From assembly GCA_937858455.1 (NCBI GenBank), contig CALLYN010000809.1, positions 1 through 6,816 on the forward strand: a stretch of DNA of 6,816 bases, given 5' to 3'. The DNA comes from an uncultured Kouleothrix sp. (GTDB lineage Bacteria > Chloroflexota > Chloroflexia > Chloroflexales > Roseiflexaceae). This document shows, one piece after another, positions 1 to 4,710 of the stretch (its first letter is position 1; each line of letters opens with the position of its first letter). The position numbers were made by a program, and so were the translations under genes. The notes under the pieces are model-generated. The model had not been told where the DNA came from. It ran no database searches and saw only the letters and a list, made by a program, of their open reading frames with translations.

Positions 1-106
1 GGTGACGCTGCACTGGGAGCCGGGCGGCCACGCGCTCAGCCCGGCCGAGGTGCGCGCCGCCACTGGCTGGCTGCTCGAGCACGCGCCGCGAGTGCGTAAC
101 CCCTAA
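1..106 (+). CDS. C-terminal end of probable alpha/beta-hydrolase (carboxylesterase/phospholipase type)
   Basis: Only the last 34 codons are in the window; the first complete codon is at position 2 and the TAA stop is at 104-106. The peptide begins VTLHWEPGGHALSPAEV and ends in a helix-like stretch (ATGWLLEHAPR). In the carboxylesterase/phospholipase (Abhydrolase_2) family the last strand is followed by a glycine-His turn carrying the catalytic histidine, then a helix ending in a W-L pair. The GGH at visible residues 8-10 and the WL at 23-24 fit that pattern. The nucleophile and acid residues lie outside the window, so the assignment rests on the C-terminal signature alone. It could be another alpha/beta-hydrolase. 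The next gene on the same strand starts about 210 bp downstream, beyond a repeat, so an operon is uncertain. Confidence 0.6.
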   Translation, partial: VTLHWEPGGHALSPAEVRAATGWLLEHAPRVRNP

Positions 107-108
107 TG

Positions 109-252
109 TCTTAGAAATTGTTTGAAAAGGGGGTGCGCGAGAGGCTATGCCCCTCGCACTTCCCTTCTGGCGGGTGGCGGCCACCCGCCAGAAAAGTGGA
201 AACTTGGAGGGACGAAGTCCCTCCAAACCACCCTTTTCAAACAGCTTCTTAG
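109..252. repeat. Intergenic palindromic repeat, family R copy 1 (hairpins in order a-b-c)
   Basis: The element is bounded by an imperfect 22-bp terminal inverted repeat (110-131 and 231-252) whose inner 13 bp, TGTTTGAAAAGGG and its complement, are perfect. TCTTAG also occurs directly at both ends (109-114, 247-252). Inside are three hairpins. Hairpin a (133-159) has stem GTGCG..AGRGGC, loop TAT, a 2-nt bulge and one mismatch. Hairpin b (165-177 with 181-193) is a perfect 13-bp stem with loop CGG. Hairpin c (204-213 with 217-226) is a perfect 10-bp stem with loop GAA. There is no coding capacity and no transposase. Copies 2 and 3 are at 2291-2423 and 3460-3590 in the opposite orientation. It resembles a MITE or REP-like element; its function is unknown. 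Confidence 0.88.
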
Positions 253-271
253 CCTGGCGTGGCCTGCTCGA

Positions 272-295
272 AGATTCTGCAAGAGATTCTGCAAG
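272..295 (+). repeat. Tandem duplication of a 12-bp unit in the epimerase 5' leader
   Basis: AGATTCTGCAAG occurs twice back to back (272-283 and 284-295), followed by AG again at 296-297. It lies 20 bp before the start codon of the gene at 315. It is probably a replication-slippage duplication. It also doubles a purine-rich patch near the ribosome binding region, although the best-spaced Shine-Dalgarno candidate (AGGA, 301-304) lies after it. Confidence 0.8.
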
Positions 296-314
296 AGGAT
301 AGGAACGAAGGATA

Positions 315-1316
315 ATGACCGACGCAAAACGGGTTGTTGTTACGGGCGCAACGGGCATGATTGGCCGTGCGCTGTGCCAGCGGCTGGTGGCGAGCGGCTA
401 CGCGGTGGTAGCTTTTTCGCGCGATCCGCAGCGGGCACGCCGCGAGGTGCCGGGCGCGGCCGAGTACCTGGCGTGGTCGCCGGCCGAGGATGGCCCGTGG
501 GCCGAGGCGGTCAACGGCGCGCACGCGGTGATCCACCTGGCCGGCGCGTCGCTGTTTGGCAAGCGCTGGAGCGCGGCCTACAAGCGCGAGATCATCGCGA
601 GCCGCGAGATCGGCACGCGCGGTATTGTCAACGCGATCGAGAAGGCCCGCGTGCGCCCCGCGGCATTCGTGAGTATGTCGGCGATTGGCGTGTATGGCCC
701 GCATGGCCCCGAGCCACTCGACGAGAGCGCGGCGGCCGGCGACGATTTCCTGGCGCGCGTGTGCAAGATCTGGGAGCGCGAGGCCGCGCGCGCCGAGAGC
801 CTGGGCGTGCGCACGGTGATCTTCCGCAGCGGCGTGGTGCTGAGCGCGCCCGAGCGCAAGGGCCTGCCGATCGACCTGGCGAAGATCGCGCCCGACCGCC
901 CCGGCCTGGTGCTCGACACCGAGGCGGGCGCGTTTCCGCTGCTCCAGATGCCGTTCTTCTTCTTTGCGGGCGGGCCGATTCTGCCAGGCACGCAGTACCT
1001 CTCGTGGATCCACCTGGACGACACGGTCGGGCTGCTGATGCTGGCGCTCGAAGACGCGCGCGCGCGCGGCCCGCTGAACGCAACCGCGCCTGAGCCGCAG
1101 ACGAACCAGGCGATTGCGCAGACGATCGGCCGCGCGATGGGCCGCCCGGCCTGGCTGCCGGTGCCTGGCTTCGCGATGAAGCTGATGCTGGGCGAGATGG
1201 CCGATATGATCACCACGGGCCAGCGCGTGCTGCCGAAAAAGGCTCAGGGGCTGGGCTACCAGTTTCGCTATGCTACGAGCGAGCAGGCGATCCGCGCGCT
1301 GCTGGCGGGGCGGTAG
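315..1316 (+). CDS. TIGR01777-family epimerase-like SDR protein (YfcH/SDR39U1 type)
   Basis: This 333-aa protein is an atypical short-chain dehydrogenase with an N-terminal Rossmann fold and a C-terminal DUF1731-like region. It shows the dinucleotide-binding GATGMIG (residues 11-17), HLAGASL (74-80), SMSAIGVYG (120-128, the SDR serine and Tyr127 without the usual YxxxK lysine), RSGVVLS (171-177), YLSWIHLDD (228-236) and NATAPEP (255-261). The C-terminal block GRPAWLPVPGFAMKLMLGE (276-294) is typical of the family. Members are cytosolic, probably NAD(P)-binding, and have no settled substrate. At 333 aa it is about 30 residues longer than usual. The excess lies at 178-218, between the RSGVVLS strand and the GGPxLPG turn, and includes a run of four Phe (214-217). 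The ATG at 315 starts directly before the first Rossmann strand. AGGA at 301-304 is a usable Shine-Dalgarno sequence; GAAGGA at 307-312 is too close. The gene faces yjdF convergently. Confidence 0.93.
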   Translation: MTDAKRVVVTGATGMIGRALCQRLVASGYAVVAFSRDPQRARREVPGAAEYLAWSPAEDGPWAEAVNGAHAVIHLAGASLFGKRWSAAYKREIIASREIGTRGIVNAIEKARVRPAAFVSMSAIGVYGPHGPEPLDESAAAGDDFLARVCKIWEREAARAESLGVRTVIFRSGVVLSAPERKGLPIDLAKIAPDRPGLVLDTEAGAFPLLQMPFFFFAGGPILPGTQYLSWIHLDDTVGLLMLALEDARARGPLNATAPEPQTNQAIAQTIGRAMGRPAWLPVPGFAMKLMLGEMADMITTGQRVLPKKAQGLGYQFRYATSEQAIRALLAGR

Positions 1317-1348
1317 CGCGTGAGCGCCGGCGACGCAAAGCCGAAGGT

Positions 1349-1505
1349 GTAGGGGTTCGGGGGTGGCGAAGCCGCCCCCGAATTTCTTTGGGTCTTCTGC
1401 AGTTGGCGGGCTCAGCCTTCGGCCATCGTGTTTTGTATGCAGTTTTCCGAGCGGAGCGCGGAAAACTGCATACAAAAGATGGAGAAGTACCATGCTGCCT
1501 CAGGC
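1349..1505. repeat. Composite palindromic repeat, family C copy 1, between convergent genes
   Basis: It has two hairpin modules. Module A (1356-1367 with 1371-1382) is a 12-bp GC-rich stem with one wobble pair and a GAA loop, the apex reading GCGAAGC. Module B (1431-1452 with 1456-1477) is a 19-bp perfect stem, then one A-G mismatch and two more pairs around a GGA triloop. A roughly 48-bp spacer beginning TTTCTTTGGG separates them, and a 28-bp tail (1478-1505) follows B. The whole unit recurs in inverted orientation at 4540-4687. Across B's outer edge and tail, 29 of 34 bases are identical (1472-1505 against the complement of 4540-4573). It fills the gap between the 3' ends of the epimerase-like gene and yjdF. 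It could act as a bidirectional transcription stop or RNA stabiliser, but no T-tract typical of an intrinsic terminator follows the stems. Confidence 0.88.
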
Positions 1506-1551
1506 AAAAGCGCCCGATTGAGGGAGATGGTCAAGGCAACAGGAGTTGGCT

Positions 1552-1980
1552 TCAGGCGTGGCCGCGATGGCGCGCTTTGGCCTTGCGCAGCTTGATTGCG
1601 CGCCGGTAGTCTTCGGCGGCGGCGCGCTCGGCGCGGGTGTCGGCGGCGCGCTCGCACTTGTTCTGCTCGATCTGCAGCCGCATCGCCTCGTGCGCCTGTG
1701 TTGAGCCGCCGCGACTCGCCAGGGCGCGGGCTGCCTCGCGCGCGGCGCGCTTAGGGTTGCGCGGCCCGACGGCGGCCACGCCAGCCACCGCCGCAGGCGT
1801 AGCCTGATCGAGCAGCGCCAGCAGCCGCCGCTGTACGAATTCCAGCACCTCGCCCGGCAGCGGCTCGGCGCCGAACAGGTGGCGCGCTGCCTGGATGCGC
1901 TCGCCCTCGCAACGCTCGACAACCCCGACCCAGAAGGGATCTTCAAAGTACACCGTGAGCGTGATCGTGCTCGTGGCCAT
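1552..1980 (-). CDS. yjdF: YjdF family protein (DUF2992)
   Basis: This 142-aa protein matches the YjdF/DUF2992 family throughout its length. The N-terminal part has LTVYFEDPFWVGVVER (residues 8-23) and AARHLFGAEP (31-40). A variable Ala-rich middle follows (55-90). The C-terminal part is a charged helical tail with STQAHEAMRLQIEQNKCERA (93-112) ending in a basic KLRKAKARHRGHA segment. The biochemical role of YjdF is not established. In Firmicutes the gene is typically preceded by a riboswitch that binds azaaromatic compounds, so a role in handling such toxic compounds has been proposed. The start is taken at the ATG at 1980-1978: it gives the family's usual N-terminus and sits 6 nt after GAGAGG (1992-1987). 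An in-frame upstream start at 2010 would run through the Shine-Dalgarno sequence and the leader structure. It is convergent with the epimerase-like gene and divergent from the stress-protein gene at 2458, so it is probably monocistronic. Confidence 0.92.
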   Translation of the reverse strand: MATSTITLTVYFEDPFWVGVVERCEGERIQAARHLFGAEPLPGEVLEFVQRRLLALLDQATPAAVAGVAAVGPRNPKRAAREAARALASRGGSTQAHEAMRLQIEQNKCERAADTRAERAAAEDYRRAIKLRKAKARHRGHA

Positions 1981-1985
1981 AGTAT

Positions 1986-1992
1986 TCCTCTC
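1986..1992 (-). promoter_or_regulatory. Shine-Dalgarno sequence of yjdF, target of a candidate anti-SD loop
   Basis: Read on the minus strand, GAGAGGA spans 1992-1986, with GAGAGG ending 6 nt before the ATG at 1980. The same 7 bases are exactly complementary to TCCTCTC at 2027-2021 in the loop of the last leader hairpin, about 30 nt upstream in the transcript. This supports both the choice of start codon and a model of translational control by sequestration. Confidence 0.75.
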
Positions 1993-2007
1993 TGTTGGCT
2001 TGGCGCG

Positions 2008-2081
2008 CACCGGACATCCCGAGAGGAGAAGGATACTGACGCCGGCGCTGCCGGCGCGCCCGGACTACCAACCGGGCAGTG
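2008..2081 (-). promoter_or_regulatory. Structured yjdF leader, candidate yjdF-class riboswitch
   Basis: In transcript order on the minus strand, closing helix P1 pairs CACTG (2081-2077) with CGGTG (2012-2008). P2 pairs CCCGG (2076-2072) with CCGGG (2063-2059) around the loop TTGGTAGT. P3 is a perfect 7-bp hairpin, CGCCGGC (2056-2050) with GCCGGCG (2046-2040), loop AGC. P4 pairs ATCC (2034-2031) with GGAT (2019-2016), extendable by one wobble pair, around an 11-nt pyrimidine-rich loop. The result is a junction of three hairpins closed by P1, placed directly upstream of yjdF as in known yjdF riboswitches. The P4 loop contains TCCTCTC, complementary to the yjdF Shine-Dalgarno sequence, suggesting a loop-to-SD pseudoknot. 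The helices and complementarity are seen directly. The class assignment rests on the downstream gene and the architecture, not on a covariance-model match. Confidence 0.68.
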
Positions 2082-2113
2082 ATTTCGCACGCGCTGTTCT
2101 GTTCGATACGCGA

Positions 2114-2119
2114 AGTATA
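2114..2119 (-). promoter_or_regulatory. Candidate -10 element for yjdF
   Basis: TATACT on the minus strand (2119-2114) differs from the consensus TATAAT at one position. It would place transcription initiation near 2107, about 25 nt before the structured leader and about 127 nt before the yjdF ATG, consistent with a riboswitch-bearing 5' UTR. No convincing -35 hexamer lies 16-18 bp upstream, so this is tentative. Confidence 0.38.
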
Positions 2120-2267
2120 GCGCATATGCCGCGCCAGGCCATCGGCACCAGGGCGTATCTGCGCGCTAGCGCGGTACTTTCGCAGCAAAGGCGTTGCTAA
2201 ACAGCATCGCGGTGTGAATATTTCTTCCCGGCGCGCGCCACCGCTCGTGGTAAGCTCTAGAGTGAGC

Positions 2268-2273
2268 TATGAT
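2268..2273 (+). promoter_or_regulatory. Weak candidate -10 element for the stress-protein gene at 2458
   Basis: TATGAT (2268-2273) lies in the divergent region before the R repeat. The hexamer 17 bp upstream does not resemble TTGACA. If used, the R repeat would form most of a roughly 180-nt 5' UTR. The rest of 2120-2290 shows no gene, no repeat copy and no clear site. Confidence 0.22.
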
Positions 2274-2290
2274 CGCATTTGCGCTTGCGC

Positions 2291-2423
2291 TGTCTGAAAA
2301 GGGCGGTTTGGAGGGACGAAGTCCCTCCAAATATCACTCGTTCTGGCGGGTGGGGTCACCCACCAGAAGGGAAGTGCGAGGGGCATAGCCCCTCGCGCAC
2401 CCCCTTTTCAAACAGGCTCTAAG
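2291..2423. repeat. Intergenic palindromic repeat, family R copy 2 (hairpins in order c-b-a)
   Basis: Terminal inverted repeats are TGTCTGAAAAGGG (2291-2303) and the complement of TGTTTGAAAAGGG (2402-2414), a 12 of 13 match. Hairpin c (2307-2317 with 2321-2331) is a perfect 11-bp stem with GAA loop. Hairpin b (2341-2352 with 2357-2368) is a 12-bp stem with one C-A mismatch and loop GGGT. Hairpin a (2374-2384 with 2388-2400) has an 11-bp stem with a 2-nt bulge and loop ATA. The reverse complement aligns with copy 1 from CTTAGA onward, so the two copies are inverted relative to each other. It lies upstream of the universal stress protein gene and ends 34 bp before its start codon. Confidence 0.88.
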
Positions 2424-2457
2424 GCTCTTAATTCGGCTCAAATGCACGCGAGGGCAT

Positions 2458-3420
2458 ATGGAACCATACCGCGCTATGCTTGTGCCGCTCGACGGCTCGC
2501 CGCTGAGCGAGCAGTCGCTGCCGCTGGCGCTTGGCATCGCGCGCCGGCTGGCGATACCGATCTACCTGGCGCGCGTCGTCGAGGCCGAGTCGGGCCTGGG
2601 CGACGCGGTGGCCGAGCGCGTGCATCACGGCCGCGCGTGCGCCGAGCGCGATCTTGAGACGCTGGCGGCACGCCTGCGCGACGAGGTGCGGCTGCCGATC
2701 GCGACGGCGCTGCTCGACGAGCACGACCAGGCCGGCCACGGCGTGGCTGCCACGCTGTACGCCTTCGCGCAGGCGATCGGCATCGGCCTGATTGTGATGA
2801 GCACGCACGGCCGGGGCGGCCTGACGCGCCTGTGGCTCGGTAGCGTGGCCGACGCGCTCTTGCACTTGGCTACGCTGCCGCTGCTGCTGGTGCGGCCCGA
2901 CAGCGCCGCGCCCACGCAGGCCGAGCGGCTGCTCGACACCATTCTGGTGCCGCTCGACGGCGGCGCGCTGGCCGAGCATGCGATCGAGCATGCGCTGGCG
3001 CTCGGCACCCCCGGCCGCACGACCTACATCCTGCAGCAGATCATCAGCCCGCTCCTGGCCGAGCATACCGTTCCGCCGTTCTCGGGCGGGCCAACCAGGG
3101 CCGAAGCCGAGGCGCTCGTGGCCGAAGCGCGGGCCTACCTGCTGCGCGCGGCGCAGCTGTTCGGCGCGCAGCAAGGCCAGGTTCGCACCCAGGTGTGCGT
3201 GGCCGACCCGGCCGACGCAATTCTGGCGGCCGCGCGCGAGCAGCACGCCGACCTGATTGCCATGGCGACGCACGGCCGCGGCGTGCTGGCGCGCACCGTG
3301 CTGGGCAGCGTGGCCGACCGGGTGGTGCGCAACGCCGATGTGCCGGTGCTCGTATACCGCCCCGCCGCCCAATGGCCCGAGCCGGCTCGCCCGGCGGGCT
3401 CTGTGGCGCTGGCGCTGTAG
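2458..3420 (+). CDS. Tandem-domain universal stress protein (UspA family)
   Basis: This 320-aa cytosolic protein has two complete Usp domains in one chain, twice the length of a single-domain UspA. Domain 1 (about 5-147) opens with MLVPLDGS (7-14) and carries STHGRGGLTRLWLGS (115-129). Domain 2 (about 159-302) opens with ILVPLDGG (162-169) and carries ATHGRGVLARTVLGS (270-284). These match the ATP-binding pattern GxxGx9G(S/T) of nucleotide-binding Usp proteins, except that the first Gly is Ser115 or Ala270. ATP binding by both domains is therefore likely. No partner domain, signal peptide or membrane segment is seen. ATG 2458 gives the typical short N-terminus; the GAGGG at 2450-2454 is only 3 nt from it, closer than usual. 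The CDF transporter gene follows 180 bp downstream on the same strand across an R repeat. The C-terminal tail (303-320) is Pro/Ala-rich and not conserved in type. Confidence 0.94.
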   Translation: MEPYRAMLVPLDGSPLSEQSLPLALGIARRLAIPIYLARVVEAESGLGDAVAERVHHGRACAERDLETLAARLRDEVRLPIATALLDEHDQAGHGVAATLYAFAQAIGIGLIVMSTHGRGGLTRLWLGSVADALLHLATLPLLLVRPDSAAPTQAERLLDTILVPLDGGALAEHAIEHALALGTPGRTTYILQQIISPLLAEHTVPPFSGGPTRAEAEALVAEARAYLLRAAQLFGAQQGQVRTQVCVADPADAILAAAREQHADLIAMATHGRGVLARTVLGSVADRVVRNADVPVLVYRPAAQWPEPARPAGSVALAL

Positions 3421-3459
3421 CGCGGCACGCCGCCGCTGGTGCTATTCTTGCAATGCTGG

Positions 3460-3590
3460 TTTGGCAGGACGAAGTCTTTCCAAAGGTCAGTATTTCAGGC
3501 GGGCCGCGGCTACACTTGTGGCCGCGGCCCGCCTGAAAGGGATGCGCGAGGGGCATAGCCCTCGCACTCCCCCTTTGCATACAGCCTTTA
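3460..3590. repeat. Intergenic palindromic repeat, family R copy 3 (diverged, hairpins c-b-a)
   Basis: The order and orientation are those of copy 2. Hairpin c (3460-3470 with 3474-3484) keeps the GAA loop but has a mismatch and a wobble pair. Hairpin b (3493-3510 with 3521-3538) is longer than in the other copies, a perfect 18-bp stem with a 10-nt loop. Hairpin a (3543-3566) keeps the ATA loop, but its right arm lacks one C. The left terminal repeat is not recognisable. The right end, CCCCCTTTGCATACAGCCTT, parallels CCCCCTTTTCAAACAGGCTC of copy 2. It sits between the stress-protein and CDF genes. Confidence 0.82.
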
Positions 3591-3594
3591 AGGA
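3590..3594 (+). promoter_or_regulatory. Shine-Dalgarno of the CDF gene at the edge of repeat R copy 3
   Basis: AAGGA ends 6 nt before the ATG at 3601, ideal spacing, and fixes the start codon. The bases around it (CTTTAAGGA) align with the outer end CTCTAAGG of R copy 2, so the repeat seems to have contributed this ribosome binding site. Confidence 0.75.
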
Positions 3595-3600
3595 CACTCA

Positions 3601-4539
3601 ATGACGAATGTACCCGTGGCCGATGCGGCGCTGCCGGCGCGCCGTTACGCGTTTTTGTCGCTCGGCGCCGCCGCCGCCACCATTGCGCTGAAGCTGGCGG
3701 CCTACTGGCTCACCGACTCAGTCGGCCTGCTCTCCGATGCGCTTGAGTCGATCGTGAACCTGGTGGCGGCGCTGGTGGCGATCTGGGCGCTGACGCTGGC
3801 CAGCCGCCCGCCCGACGACGAGCACGCCTACGGGCATTCAAAGGCTGAGTACTTTTCCAGTGGCGCCGAGAGCGTCATGATCCTGCTGGCGGCCGGCGGT
3901 ATCGCGCTGACGGCGATCAATCGGCTGCAGAACCCGCGCCCGATTGAGAATGTCTGGGTTGGCCTGCTGGTGTCGGTGGTGGCGGCCGGCATCAACGGCG
4001 CGGTGGCGCTGACGCTGCTGCGCGCCAGCCGGCGCCTCAGCTCGATCACGCTGCGCGCCGACGCGCACCACCTGCTTACCGATGTGTGGACCTCGGGGGG
4101 CGTGGTGCTGGGCGTGGTGCTGGTGAACCTGACCGGCTGGCTGCCGCTCGACCCGCTGATTGCGATCGCCGTAGCGGCAAATATTGTGTGGGCCGGCTGG
4201 CGGCTGCTGCGCGAGACTGCCGACGGACTGCTCGATATTGGCTGGCCCGCCGAGCAGCGCAGGCAGGTCGAGCAGCTGCTCGAGCCGTATCGCAAGCAGG
4301 GCCTGCAGTTCCACGCCATTCGCACGCGTATCGCCGGGCAGCGGCGCTTTCTTTCGTTCCACGTGCTGGTGCCGGGCGAGTGGAGCGTGCAGCGCGGCCA
4401 CGCGCTGTGCGAAGAGCTTGAGCTGCGCATTCGCGCCGAGCTGGCCCGCACCACGGTGTTTACGCACCTCGAGCCGCTCGAAGATGCCAGCTCGTGGGAC
4501 GACCAGACGCTCGACCGGGTGGCTATGGTACGCGATTGA
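3601..4539 (+). CDS. Cation diffusion facilitator (CDF) family metal efflux transporter
   Basis: This 312-aa inner-membrane protein has about six hydrophobic segments (roughly 15-38, 42-67, 84-109, 118-142, 158-180, 183-205) and a cytoplasmic C-terminal domain (about 208-295), the standard CDF layout and length. CDF proteins export divalent metals (Zn, Fe, Co, Cd, Mn) by proton exchange. Diagnostic pieces are [10 protein letters not shown] (45-54) in TM2, [15 protein letters not shown] (70-84) in the loop to TM3, and [13 protein letters not shown] (154-166) in TM5. The TM5 metal pair HxxxD is His157 and Asp161. In TM2, Asp46 is followed at +4 by Ser50, where E. coli YiiP (FieF) has Asp; Glu49 is adjacent. 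The C-terminal domain has FHAIRTR (237-243) and [10 protein letters not shown] (250-259), as in the family's dimerising metallochaperone-like fold. The metal cannot be assigned from sequence alone. It may be co-transcribed with the preceding stress-protein gene. Confidence 0.94.
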   Translation: MTNVPVADAALPARRYAFLSLGAAAATIALKLAAYWLTDSVGLLSDALESIVNLVAALVAIWALTLASRPPDDEHAYGHSKAEYFSSGAESVMILLAAGGIALTAINRLQNPRPIENVWVGLLVSVVAAGINGAVALTLLRASRRLSSITLRADAHHLLTDVWTSGGVVLGVVLVNLTGWLPLDPLIAIAVAANIVWAGWRLLRETADGLLDIGWPAEQRRQVEQLLEPYRKQGLQFHAIRTRIAGQRRFLSFHVLVPGEWSVQRGHALCEELELRIRAELARTTVFTHLEPLEDASSWDDQTLDRVAMVRD

Positions 4540-4687
4540 GCCTGCGGCAGCATGGTACGTGTTCATCTTCTGTGTGCAGTTTTTCCGCGCGGAGCGCGGA
4601 AAAACTGCACATGTCCAAGTTGAGCACGCCAGCTGCGTAACTCCTAAAGAAATTTCGGCGGCGGCGAAGCTGCCCCCAAACCCCCAC
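4540..4687. repeat. Composite palindromic repeat, family C copy 2 (inverted), between convergent genes
   Basis: It begins at the base after the CDF stop codon. Module B (4573-4590 with 4594-4611) is a perfect 18-bp stem with a GGA triloop. Module A (about 4654-4665 with 4669-4680) is an imperfect GC-rich stem with a GAA loop and the apex GCGAAGC. The complement of 4612-4653 aligns with the spacer of copy 1 (TTTCTTTAGG against TTTCTTTGGG, then GCAGCTGGCG against GCAGTTGGCG, and GCTCA in both). The unit therefore moved or was duplicated as a whole. It fills the gap between the 3' ends of the CDF gene and the minus-strand stress-protein gene. No T-tract follows either stem. Confidence 0.88.
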
Positions 4688-4710
4688 TATAAGCCTAGGT
4701 GCGCGGCCGC

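Noticed and set aside
1356..1477. Classical rho-independent terminator in C copy 1 (and equally in C copy 2)
   Set aside because: The stems are strong but no run of T follows them on either strand, so a canonical intrinsic terminator is not supported. A role in 3'-end formation remains only a hypothesis.
122..1493. Long open frames on both strands across the epimerase-like gene (122-1093 +, 249-1493 -)
   Set aside because: They start in or run through the palindromic repeats and encode low-complexity Arg-rich peptides, while the frame at 315-1316 carries all the conserved family motifs.
1388..1657. Small open frames through the C repeats that give similar peptides in both copies (such as FSALRSEN and FSALRAEK)
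   Set aside because: The similarity comes from the repeated hairpin DNA itself. The frames differ in extent and have no ribosome binding site or conserved product.
1981..2010. Upstream in-frame start for yjdF at 2010, adding ten residues
   Set aside because: The extension would overlap the yjdF Shine-Dalgarno and the 3' side of the leader structure. The family N-terminus and the 6-nt SD spacing fit the ATG at 1980.
3421..3460. Possible promoter TATTCT at 3443-3448 before the CDF gene
   Set aside because: The hexamer expected 17 bp upstream is GC-rich with no resemblance to a -35 box, and the gene could be read from the upstream stress-protein gene.
109..3590. CRISPR array or complete insertion sequence formed by the R repeats
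   Set aside because: The copies are too far apart, in mixed orientation and without regular spacers. No transposase, integrase or cas gene is present.
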